Origin: Ganoderma boninense
Taxonomy: Eukaryota > Basidiomycota > Agaricomycetes > Polyporales > Polyporaceae
Direction: 5' to 3'
DNA length: 64,000 nucleotides
Assembly (NCBI GenBank): GCA_002900995.3
Contig: CM035305.1
Location: forward strand, 1,240,001-1,304,000
Below are positions 1-10,114 of this stretch, piece by piece (the first letter of the stretch is position 1; every line of letters starts with the position of its first letter). The notes under the pieces are model-generated. The model was not told the DNA's origin. It did not search any database and worked only from the letters and a program-made list of their open reading frames with translations. A program made the position numbers and the translations under genes.

Positions 1-49
1 GTCTCGTTTCTCCTTTTTCTCCTCCCTCGACATCCCCCCTCCGACCCCC

Positions 50-1350
50 ATGGCCCTCAACACCACCACAAACGCTCTCCTCGCTGCCCATGCTTTTTGG
101 GGCCCCGTCACCGCCACCCTCGACTGGTGCGAGGTCAGTCCCGTTCCGCTTTTCCCCCGCCAAGCCTCCTCGGCTATTCGTCCCGTTTCTCCCGCCCGCC
201 CGCAATGTTGACTCTCCTCCCACACTCCTCCGCTCCCAGGTCAATTACCAGTTCTCGCGCTACATTGCAGAGGTCGCGAACAGCTTCTCCAACCTTTTCA
301 CCATCGGACTCGCTGTCTATGGAGCCGCACAGTCGGTCACTGAGAACCTTCCGCCAAGATATCTTGTGGGCTATGCCGTACGTCATTCTCGCTTCTCAAT
401 CTCATCCTTGCGTTTACGCGTCCGCTACTGCACGCAGGGCTTCGCCCTCGTCGGATTAGGAAGTTTTATCTTCCATGCCACCCTCCTTTTCGAAGCGCAG
501 CTCATGGACGAGCTCCCCATGGTCTACGTCGCAAGCTACTGCTGTGCCATTCTCTTCGACACAACCCATGGTTTCGATTTGCGCAAGTCCAATGCGTCGC
601 AACTCGGTCTTATCTTCACCGTGTTCAACGTGTTGTTCACCTGGTCATAGTGCGTCCTTTTTCTCCCTTTTCAACCAAATTATGAGACCATAACGTGCGG
701 GGGCCAGTTATATCTCGCGCAATCCCGTCTACCATCAAGTTGTTTTCGCGATATTGATGTTTACCACCACATTCCGCACCGTATACCTCCTCCGTAACGG
801 CGAGGTTTCGGAGCGGTTGCCCCAGGAGCAGCGCTCTACAATCGCCCGTCTCTTCTCTTCGGGGGCAGCAACGTTTGCGTTCGGGTTCCTGATCTGGAAT
901 TTGGACAACGTCTTCTGTTCCAATATTACGCGCTGGAAGCAGACCGTCGGCTGGCCTGCCGCATTCCTTCTCGAGGGTGAGCCAGACTGCGATCCTTTTG
1001 TGAGAGCCGCTGCTGATACATTACATCAAGGTCACTCATGGTGGCACATCCTGACGGTTCGTTGCCTTCCCGTCAAGTTGAGCTTGTCAGAGATTGACGT
1101 ATTTTCCAGGCAACGGGGACCTACTTGATGCTGATAGGCAATACTTGTGAGTCTGGCCCCTGGTCTCTTGTTCTCGTTGTTTTGCTGAACGTTTCTTTAG
1201 ATCTGTGAGTCTCATCTCCAAAGGTATGACGATCATTCCTAACGATTTTGCAGCACCTTGTGCATCAAGGACGACCATAACAACTACACGGTTACGAAGA
1301 AACTTGGAATACCGCGCATACAGCGTGTTCAGAAGATCAAAGCCCAGTGA
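50..1350 (+). CDS. YPC1: Alkaline ceramidase (YPC1/YDC1/ACER family)
   Basis: This is a multi-pass membrane enzyme expected to hydrolyse ceramide to sphingoid base and fatty acid in the ER/Golgi. The ATG at 50 opens MALNTTTNALLAAHAFWGPV and leads into the family motif DWCE-VNY, which is split by an intron at 134-239. Further family signatures are GSFIFHATL followed by MDELPM, and HSWWHIL near the C-terminus; these hold the conserved zinc-ligand histidines and acidic residues. I read eight exons: 50-133, 240-377, 438-649, 708-976, 1031-1056, 1110-1146, 1201-1204 and 1254-1350. They total 867 nt, or 288 residues, a normal family length. The seventh exon would be only 4 nt. Retaining the preceding 54-nt intron also stays in frame, so the C-terminal junction is not certain. 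Family assignment is secure; the last splice choices are inference. Confidence 0.92.
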
Positions 1351-1785
1351 TTCTCCACTGGAACGTACCCCTCTCAACTATCCCTATCCTATTTAGATTC
1401 ATTCTCTATGCATCTCCGAGCTCATGACCATCACGTTTTGCAACCCATCCTATCTATCATTCGGATTTAGAACTCACTCCCTTTAACCACGGCTTATATC
1501 GAGGACTTTGGTGGGCACATATCGCGGTGCATATGAGCATCTGTTGTATAGATTGTAGTTATGTCGAATACATTCCGTCCTTTGCTAGACGTCGACTCGC
1601 GGTGACCTCGACTCGGACGAGCTCGGACGCGTTTGATACAGGCGCCCAATCCTTGTGGTGACAACGATAACGTGACGAGGCGCGTAACGGCGGGTCGCGT
1701 TTGTGGCACGCGGCTTCGCATACAACCACGATCATTGCTGCTCTTCTTGCGCCCACTCTCCGACTCGCCCACAGACCGCCGGAGG
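1351..1785. other. Intergenic, ceramidase to BRH2
   Basis: About 435 nt between two genes on the same strand. It must hold the 3' end of the ceramidase transcript and the promoter of the BRCA2 homologue. I see no gene or repeat and no convincing TATA box. Confidence 0.5.
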
Positions 1786-4700
1786 ATGCGTAGGTCATGT
1801 AAGCCTGTCTTTCTGTGTGCATCAACGAGTGGCTGAGTGTCATCCAGCTGAATCCCCGGAACCTGGGAGCGCCCACAAACGACAGCGACTATCTTCCCCC
1901 ACATACGACGAATTCTTCCCCATCACGCAGGAAGACATGCATGCATTCGAAGAGATAGACAAGCAGCTATCTCAATGTGCTCATTCCGGATCCTCTAAAA
2001 CGCGATACTTGCCAACAGGAGAGCCCACGGCGATGGATACGGACGGCGTCGGCGAGGATGCATATATAGAGGATGGACATGGCATAAGGACACAAGGTGC
2101 GCACGTATACCACATTTCAAGGGTTTCGCGTGACAGGTGAACGTCAGATTGGTCGTCTTCTCCTCCACACAATCCCACAACCGCTCAGGAGCGCGCTGCA
2201 GAAGACGCGTTCTTCAGTGGGGCTGGCGGAGGCCGCGGATTTATGTCTGCCGCAGCGCTCCCATCCAAGACTTATGTCGATATCGCATCCACACCGGTTT
2301 CCGGATTCACTTCAGCCGCCGCCATTACCTCAGTCCCCAAACCGGCGAAACTGCGTGCGTCGGGCAGCTTCACATCCAGTCTACCTGACACGTCCGGTAC
2401 CCGTTCGGACCTCACTGCGCCTGACTCAACCACATCTACGTCAACCGCTTTCCGTGGTTTTGGCCCTGCATCCGCCCTTCCTGCACGTCTAGAAGACACT
2501 TACGACGACGACGATCGCCCATCGACCCCACCACCCCCACCGCAGGACTACGACTCCTGGTTTGATTCTGACGCATCCGTTCTGCCACCTGATGCCTTCG
2601 CATTCAAGACGGCGCGTACAGTCATGGATCCATCAATCACTGGTGAAGATTCTGCCAGCCAAGCTCCCCACTTCGTCGGTTTCACATCTGCTTCAGGACT
2701 TGCACAGTCGCTGAGTTTCACAGAAAGCGAATCGGGTGACATCTCGCTTGATGCAGCTTCGTCCGGACCATTCACGGGTGGTGGTTTCGCGTCTGCGGCG
2801 TCGATGGGGTTCAGCTCTGTCGCGAAGTTGAATGGAGGGAAGAGCTCGTGGTCAGCGCCTTCCGCTGAGGCGCTCGCACGCGCGGCACAGAAGATGAAAC
2901 AGTGGCAGGACGACTTTGCGCGCGAAGACGCGTCGGAGAGCGCGACTGCGGCAAAGCAGGACATCGAGAGCGTGCACGCAGGGCCGTCCTCGTCCTCGTC
3001 CTTGTCTGCGCCGCGGGCTGCCGCAGCCCCGTCGTTCCAGACCCCACTCCGTCCCGCGTTGCGTCCCATGGAGAACAGCCCCGCGCAGCTCCCTGATACC
3101 CCGCTGGCATCGAAGAACCCCACACACTACACCAACATCGGCGGCGGCGTGCAGATGAAGAACAAGCCGTTCAAATCACCCCTTGTCAAGAAACAGGGTT
3201 TCGTCCCTGCTGCGCCTGCGGCACGCCCCGGCTCCTCGCTGAACCCCGCGAACGCAGCCTCCGGCTCGGGCTCCAGGCTTCCTGCGGTCTTCACGTTCGG
3301 ATCGGCGAGCACAGTCCCGACGGCTGTGCCCGCAACCCCTGCGCGCGCAGCACCCGTGGCGGGACCGTCGACTGTCAGCTTGTCGCCTGGGAAGGGTAGG
3401 AGTCTCGGGATGACGCCGCGCAGGATGCCGGGGGGCAGCGCGAAGTCCGCTGGGAAGGCGAAGTTCGCGACGCCGTTCAAGCCGGGGATGGGCCCTGGGG
3501 AGGCTGGCAGGTCGCAGCTCGAGGCGAGGATGAAGGCGGAGGCGGCGACGCAGACTCCTGTTAGGGTTGGTTGGTGTGGTGCTGGTACGCCAGGGCCATC
3601 CGTGTCTGCGAAGGGGAAGGCGGTGGCGAGGAAGGAGTACAGGTTCTTTGACTTGGGTGAGTTTGGAGATTTTCTCGTTTCGTGTATTACGCGCGAAGCT
3701 GACGATGCTGGCGGCTCAGATCCACGCCCAGACAGGAAGAATCTAGCGTCGTCGGGATTGAGACCTCAGTCCTACACCCAGGATGATTTGGAAGATATGG
3801 GCCTGTGAGTTGGATCCCCTTTGTTTGTATGGGGATACAACTCACCTTTTGTGCTCAGTGATGTCCAAGAACTTCGACAGATCAACCCAACCACCGCCAT
3901 CTATTACTCGTTCCACTCCACAGATCCAGCACAAGATCCGCAAGAGCCTTTGCAGCTCGGACCTGAAGCCGCATATGCGCAGCTGAGGGAGCTCGGCTGC
4001 GCACTCGCGACACAACAGTGGGTGACGAACCACTATGGTCTTATCCTCTGGAAGCTCGCGGGGCTGGTCTGCTTAGAGCCGGAGCGCGAGCGAAATCCGG
4101 AGACGAAGCGGTGGTGTTGGCCCGAAGTCATGCGACAGCTGCGCTACAGGTTAGTAACACGCACGTATTTTGCGTAACAGGCGTTGAAGTTTATCTGACT
4201 GTTTGGTTGATGCAGGTATGAACGTGAGCTCAACGGCGGCTCTCGCCCGGCGTTGCGGATGATTTCGACCGAGGACGCGCCTGCGGCATGTCCGATGGTG
4301 CTATGCATCTCGAGCATCGTTGTGTGGGCACCCGCTGTAGTGGACGGGGAAGGAAGACCGGTCGACCCGCATCCCGAGTTGGAGGTCACCGACGGATGGT
4401 ACCGACTGCGTGCCAGAGTGGACCGGCCGTTGGCTAGGGCTGTTCGGCGTGGCCTTATAGGCGTCGGTACGAAGCTGGCTGTGTCTGGCGCCAAGGTAAG
4501 CATGCCATCCACAGCATATAACGAACATGTCTCACATCCTACTAGCTCGACGGAGACCGCAAAGAGCCGTGTGAGATTTTAGAAGCATACGACAACACGT
4601 ATCTCGACCTCTCGGGCAACTCTACCCACCTGGCTCCGTGGCATGCGAAGCTCGGATTCGTTAAGGATCCCTTCATTGCGACGCTGGATAGTCTCACGCC

Positions 4701-5675
4701 AGACGGTGGCAGAGTGCCTGCTATGGATCTCATTATCGCGAAGGTAGTGTCGAATGCTCCAGCTGTCAAACACGCGCCATAACTTACGATTCGCAGACAT
4801 ACCCTATAGCTTACCTGGAGTTTGTCAAGAACGAGGACGGGACTACGACAAAACTGGGACCGCGTAATGAGAAAGAGGAGCTGAAGGCGCAAGATCAGTG
4901 GATGGTACGTACTCCTATTATTCTCAATTGCAGCACTACCGACGCATCCTCCAGACAAGGCGAGACCTGGAGGTGGTTAAGATCCGCGCGAACCTCGAGC
5001 GACAGATCCAGACCCTCGAGAAGATGTCTGAGCGGCTACTCGGAGTCGCAGGGCCCCGGTTTGAGGATAAAGTCAAGCGGGATGGTGAGTTCGTTCCTTT
5101 TACTTCAGCTCGCTTCTCCAGGCACGGCAACTTACAACGAACGACAGACCCTATTCCGTCCTACGTCGAGGACTTGTATGCCGAGATGACGGACGAGTCG
5201 ACGAAACCGGTCCAGTTCTTCGATCAGCTCAGCTACATGGACGGTGGTTATCTGTACATGTATACTCTCGATCAAATCGCATTGGCCCAGGAACGACTGA
5301 ACGATGACATCGAGCGGGAGCTCCAGGTGCGCTTTGCCCGTCCTTTCATGTGCACAGTATGGCTCACAGGAGCTTTGGTAGCACGTCTGTCCACCGCGTA
5401 ATGTGCGGGACTTCCGCGTCGTTGTCGCGAAGGATGCGCGATGGCGAAGCAAGGAGCCGATGCGTTCGGTGCAGATCACCCTGTGGGACCCCATGCGCAT
5501 GGTGTTCAGCGAGGCCGGCTCCCCGGGCGACATTCGGGAAGGACAGCGGTTCCTGGTCACAAACCTGGAGGTCAATCAACCGAATGCGTGGATGGATCCT
5601 GGTCCGGAGGCGATGGTATACCTGGTGTCCAAGAGAGCGGCGAGGTGGACGAATATTAGGTCGAGGAAGTGCTAA
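1786..5675 (+). CDS. BRH2: BRCA2 homologue (Brh2-type), homologous-recombination mediator
   Basis: The product should load Rad51 onto single-stranded DNA during double-strand-break repair in the nucleus. I start at the ATG at 1786 (MRRSS), with introns at 1799-1847 and 2097-2201 leading into the long exon that covers most of the N-terminal half. That half has several BRC-like F-x-x-A motifs: GFTSAAAI, GFGPASALPA, GFTSASGLAQSL and GFASAASMGFSS. A low-complexity basic stretch follows. From about 3.86 kb comes the BRCA2 helical domain (TNHYGLILWKLAGL, then LRYRYERELNGGSRPALRMI) and the first OB fold (PMVLCISSIV). A charged helical segment around 4.86-5.05 kb (RRDLEVVKIRANLERQ) could be a short tower-like insertion. 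The last OB region ends at the TAA or TAG-type stop at 5673-5675. The product is about 1,100 residues with roughly ten introns. Ustilago Brh2 has a single BRC element, so the repeat number here is unusual. The gene is convergent with the next one. Confidence 0.9.
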
Positions 5676-5869
5676 ATCTGGGATTTCGATGTTGTATGCT
5701 TTACCACACAGGATGTCATCTTCTCCGAGTACGCCATAACGGCGGCCGGGGGGGGGACAACGGTTTCATCATAGGAGCACTGGATGATCCGACAATATAG
5801 CCTGCCAATACCTGAACACGTCCAGACAACACGAAGTCCTCAGATGATACGGACCACCTGACCGACAGC

Positions 5870-7339
5870 TTACAAGCCCTGCACCTGTTCCTCGAGCCAG
5901 TTCCACAGTCTCTCTCCGACAACCGGATCGTAGACTTCTGGCCTGCATTTCCCGGACGGGCCCAAGGGATGAGGAACTAAGGAGGAATTATTAGATGGAA
6001 AATAGCAAGGGTTGCGGATTGTACGCACCTCGCCGTTGTAGTTCAGCGCTCCGGGCATCGTGCCTGCCCACAGCTGGGTGAGCGTGCCGTATGGCGTCTC
6101 GTACAAAATCAGCCAGTTCTGTTACGGGCAGTCATAAGATGTGGGACGGCCCACGAGATGTCGGAGGGAACAATTTAAACTCGAACTCACTGCTATCTTC
6201 CGCACGATAGACGGCAGGTTGCGTTGGAGGTCGCTCTGGATGTTTCCTGTGCTCGTCGTGAGAAGGGGCTCTGAAGGAGCAGCGTAGCCACGTTTTGGAA
6301 ACGTACCGGGGTTCACCGAGATTGAGATAATCCCTTCCTGTCCGTAGCGCTTCGCAGTTTCGTGAGCCACGACCGCGTTCGCCTGGGAGTTACCATGATG
6401 ATGCAGTTTGAGATTATATGGAGAAGAACAGTATCGTGAACTCGAGCGCGCACCAGCTTGCTTTGGTTATACATGGTGCGAGTCGACTTTCGCCTCCGTG
6501 CGGGGCCGTCCTTGAATGTATCCCAGTACAGCGGGCTGAGGTATGCCGCCGCCGAAGAGGTCGTTATGATACGGGCGTGATGATCTGGTGAAGACTCCTT
6601 GCCCGCGAGTAGAGCAGGAAGAAGAAGCTTGGTGAAGTAGTAATGGCCTAGTGGAGTGCAATTTAGTCGAAGCCGAGGAGTCAGTCATGGACCTGCGATC
6701 CCACCTATCACATTCGTGCCGAACTGCAAGTCGTAACCGTCCGCGGTGACTTCGTCCATAGGAGGGAACATGACTCCGCTAGAAGAAGAAGCGATATCAG
6801 CGGATGTGAGTGCCAGCAAGCAGATTTGAAGCTTACGCATTGTTGAACAGAATGTGAAGCTCGTGCTCCTTGCTAAAAACACGCGAACGGTGTTTCCGTC
6901 AGAGCCACATATAGCATCGTCGTATCCATAAGAAACCGAACCTGAGGAACTCTTCCGCCGCGTTCTTCACAGAGGCCAAGTTGGCGAGGTCGAGCTCCAA
7001 GAATATGGCCACTTTCCCAGTCACCGCCTTGAGGTTGGCAATCGCAACCCGCGCCTTCGCGGCACTGCGGGCAGCCAGATACACCTTGGCATTGCGCCGT
7101 AGGAGTGCCCTGATGGTCTCCTTTCCTATCCCCGTGTTTCCACCTGAAGTGCAATTATGAGCCCCTGAGGATCTCGCCAGCGGAGTGCACGAGTTCGAAG
7201 AGACCGGTGACTGACCGGTGACGATCACCACCCGACCCGTCAGGTCCGGGATTTGGTGGGAGCTGAAGCATGGCTTGGGGGGGAAGGCCTGAGAGAGAAG
7301 CGCGTACGCCGGGTTGAAGAAAGATAGTAAGGCACCCAT
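5870..7339 (-). CDS. Short-chain dehydrogenase/reductase (retinol dehydrogenase-like)
   Basis: This is a classical NAD(P)-dependent oxidoreductase. The start MGALLSFFNPAYALL is a hydrophobic N-terminus that may anchor the protein in a membrane. The order of motifs is VVIVTG, GGNTGIGKE (dinucleotide-binding loop), LDLANLASV, NNAG (joined across an intron at about 6.8 kb), the serine-bearing ARIITTSSAAA, the catalytic Y-x-x-x-K as MYNQSK, and NPG. The C-terminal exon reads FLIPWARPGKCRPEV and ends EEQVQGL. At least seven short introns interrupt it. All catalytic residues are present, so the enzyme should be active, but the substrate cannot be told from sequence. It resembles the group annotated as retinol dehydrogenase or WW-domain-oxidoreductase-like in fungi. 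It is convergent with BRH2, with about 195 nt between the stop codons. Confidence 0.88.
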
Positions 7340-7916
7340 GGTCCTTCGAGTTGGGAAACACGAGTAGGGAAAGCCCCTCCACTAAGTAGTCACAGTGGCG
7401 CTGAACGTTGACGTAGAGAACAGAGACTGTCCGCCGTCCAGTTGTGTTGACGTGAGCTTCGTGTGGAGGAAACTGGGACCCGTTTTGATGACCGTGCCGG
7501 GGGATTGTCCAGTCTTATATTTATAGCGGTCACTGTCAGACCGAGGAGTTCGGAGGCCGATAAAGCTTTAATCTGACTCTTAACAGCTGTTTGCATACAT
7601 CCAAGTCAACCGGGACAGAGCTGGGATTCAAATTTAAAGTCGAACTCAAGGGCGTGCACAGGGCACTCGGATCAATCGTGTACCTATCGTTGTGAGAAAC
7701 TGCGGACATTGTGAGCTATTACTAGCCCTACTAATATGCATGAAGTTAAGTATCAGACCTATACGCTTACTTACTAACACTGTAAGGCCATCTCTACCCA
7801 TCTGCACAGTTGTACTAGTACTCAATACAACAGTAACAGTAGCGCCGAACAGTACCTGTTACGGTGAGTGGTCGTTAAGATATATTCTCATTCACGACGC
7901 TTCGAAGTACTTTTAC
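7340..7916. other. Intergenic, SDR upstream region
   Basis: Roughly 575 nt between the start of the reverse-strand dehydrogenase and a forward tRNA-Trp. It should contain the dehydrogenase promoter. No coding signal or repeat was recognised. Confidence 0.45.
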
Positions 7917-7996
7917 GAACCCTTGGCACAGTGGTAGCGCGTGAGATTCCAGCTTGGAGGATCCTCAAGGTCGTCCGTTCAATCCGGGCAGGGTTC
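7917..7996 (+). tRNA. tRNA-Trp (CCA) with short intron, copy 1
   Basis: The sequence folds as a cloverleaf. The acceptor GAACCCT pairs with AGGGTTC, the D arm is GCAC-AGTGGTA-GCGC, and the anticodon loop is TTCCAG with anticodon CCA. The T arm is GTCCG-TTCAATC-CGGGC. About 8-9 extra bases after position 37 (CTTGGAGGA) form the intron, in the canonical place. The lowest anticodon-stem pair is A-C rather than A-U. The discriminator is A at 7997. The nearest T run is only four long (8011-8014), weaker than at the two other copies at 19030 and 58442. Confidence 0.82.
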
Positions 7997-8182
7997 AGTA
8001 GTCATTTATATTTTGCTCTAACACCCACCGTGATCTGTGGCTGAATGTCGAGGTCGGTTTCGACAGTGTGTGCGCCTACAGACCGTCGTTGTCTGTCAAC
8101 AGTCGTTCGAAAGGAGTGGATTGCGATGATGTGTGCAGGAACTCTAAAGGAACGGAACACGGTCGACCTGCGATTGCATGTA

Positions 8183-9736
8183 CTATGGGTGTCCATCGCG
8201 AACGCGCCTGTACAACCCCACAATGATGTCGTTCGCGGTCAGGGTTACTATACTAGAATTAAGAAGGAGATTAAAATCGTATTTCGGAAACATGGAAAGG
8301 TGGTCGAACTTACGTGTGCGGTACTATTCGGAGGAAGTGTGCCGTAGAACCTGCAATGAAAACAATTATTACATATGTGCACCACTCACAAAACCTCAGA
8401 GCATTGTACCTTTATACCAGCCGAGAGGTCCTTCCGCCTTGAAGGTCTTCCATAAGCAGTCCAGCGGGTTCTTATAAAGCGTACCGATGTGCCGGCCGTC
8501 GGGCGTTTGTATGGTAGGTTGATTATACATCCGGGTGAGTACGGTATCCGTGGGCTGCATCATTGTAAGCTGTCGCGCTCGTCAGCGAATGCCTGTGTAT
8601 GTCGAGAGAGAGGATTGGACGTACGACACACAGCCCGGAAACTGAGCTGCTCGCGAGGAAGGTCCAAAGGCTGTCTCCGCGGGTAATGCCACGGCTAATA
8701 AGCTGGTTTTTCGTCCAGTTATACGTGGGTAGTTGGACCTGTCACACAAGGTAGGCCAGATGGCTTGAGATTGGTGAATGGCTTTCGCAGGTAGATCCCA
8801 CTTACAGACGAACCCATCGCAGTACGTAGGGCTGCAGCGTCGATGCCTCTTACGAGACCATGAAACTTCTCTACCCTCCATATGCTCTTAAGTGCATCCC
8901 AGGAACTCTTGTAATAGTGTTGGGCACCGACGGGGAGGACTGGGGAGTACGCCTACAATGCGCGGTTGTGTGGTCAGTGAATGCGCAATGGGGCACGAGG
9001 GCACTGCCTGACCTGCATCCGCGCCTTGATCAGGAAGAAAGGGTTCCCGACAGAAGCTGCACAGCCAGGGGTTTAAGGAGGAACTCAACAGAGAACATCT
9101 GTGCGAGAACATACCTCCAATGATACCACTCGCCGCACCTGACATTATGGAAGTAATGGGGATTTGGTCGGTGGGCTTCGCGCCGACCAAACTGTTGATG
9201 TTTCTCCGAATTGGTTCGTAGAAACCTGGAGCACAGGGCGACATTAAGGGCTACATAGAGGAGTTGAACAGGACCGACTCACCTAGACGCGACCCATTCA
9301 TGAGGATCTGGGTGAAATGAGAACGCACGCCCGGGCAGCAGGACACAAATCAACTTGCCTGGTATATGTACTTTAAAATGTAAGGGCCTGCTGCCTTGAA
9401 CAGGATAGGATTGCACTCACTGCAGGACCGAGACCTCTCTGCACGCCGCGAATGCCCTCATTCCGCCATGTCTTCGCGATGACATCCAACGCATTTTTGT
9501 ACACCTTTGCTGCGCCCTTCTTGGCGAGCTCGCCTTGGAGCTGCATGCGTGTTTTCGCGACCTCCGCAGGGTTCGAGACCGTCACCTAAAATTCAGAAAG
9601 ACGCGTGATGGACTGGTTCAGCACGCCAGAGGGAGGGGGGGGGGCTCGGACGTACGGCAACGCAGGCGGCGGTCCCGCCGCAGATGAAGCCCTCCACGCT
9701 GGAGAGCGGCTTACTTGCAGGCGCAGGTGCACTCAT
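8183..9736 (-). CDS. OAC1: Mitochondrial carrier, Oac1-type oxaloacetate/sulfate transporter
   Basis: This is an inner-membrane solute carrier with three repeats. It starts MSAPAPASKPLSSVEGFICG. The carrier signatures are NPAEVAKTRMQ in repeat 1, NPFFLIKARMQ in repeat 2 and QPTDTVLTRMYNQ in repeat 3. Around them are stretches typical of Oac1: GVQRGLGPA with YVYQ, then NGSRLGFYEPIRR, and RGIDAAALRTAMGSSVQLP. The last exon ends RRVRDGHP with the stop at 8183-8185. About eight introns split the gene, including small exons between 8.6 and 8.7 kb. The expected role is exchange of oxaloacetate, sulfate or related acids between cytosol and matrix. Family membership is certain; substrate is inferred from similarity to Oac1. 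The gene is divergent from the sorting nexin, and the 21-nt minisatellite lies between their start codons. Confidence 0.88.
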
Positions 9737-9895
9737 GGTGGTGTCGCAGCAAGGGGGAGGAGAAGGAGGGGAGCAGTCTGAGGAAGTGGGTTGACAAGCA
9801 TGAGTTGAGCCGATAGGTTTATGGCGTCTCTAATTCGGAAAAGTGACACAATCCCGATCCGGTCGGCCGCACGTTAGAGGGCTGATTCTGCAGAA

Positions 9896-10018
9896 ATTCG
9901 GAGAGGCTGAGCAGTAATTCGGAGTGGTTGAGTGGGTATTCGGAGTGGTGGAATAGGAATTCGGAGCGGCTGAAGTAGTTATTCGGAGTGGTCGAGCAGC
10001 CATTCGGAGTGGTAGTAC
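9896..10018. repeat. Minisatellite, six copies of a 21-nt unit
   Basis: The core ATTCGGAGTGGT recurs at 9896, 9917, 9938, 9959, 9981 and 10002, a spacing of 21 nt with one of 22. The rest of each unit is variable and purine-rich. One more diverged ATTCGGA lies outside the phase at about 9833. Because 21 is a multiple of three, reading frames through the array give seven-residue peptide repeats, but no gene is supported there. It sits in the 378-nt divergent promoter region between the OAC1-type carrier and the sorting nexin. Confidence 0.85.
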
Positions 10019-10114
10019 TATGTACTTCGCCGCGATGCGGGTGCAAAGCCGAGCAATGCAGTTGGCGGGCGTCTCCAGACTCGTCCTCGTCATCCCAACG
10101 CTACGCCCAAGGAC

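Noticed and set aside
2097..2201. Suspected frame break between the second and third exons of BRH2
   Set aside because: Using the acceptor GCTGCAG ending at 2201 instead of CTCAG at about 2188 joins the exons in frame (RTQ to EDAFF).
4905..4954. Suspected frame break in the helical segment of BRH2
   Set aside because: The first CAG gives an implausible 29-nt intron, but the next acceptor gives a 50-nt intron that keeps frame (QWM to TRRDLE).
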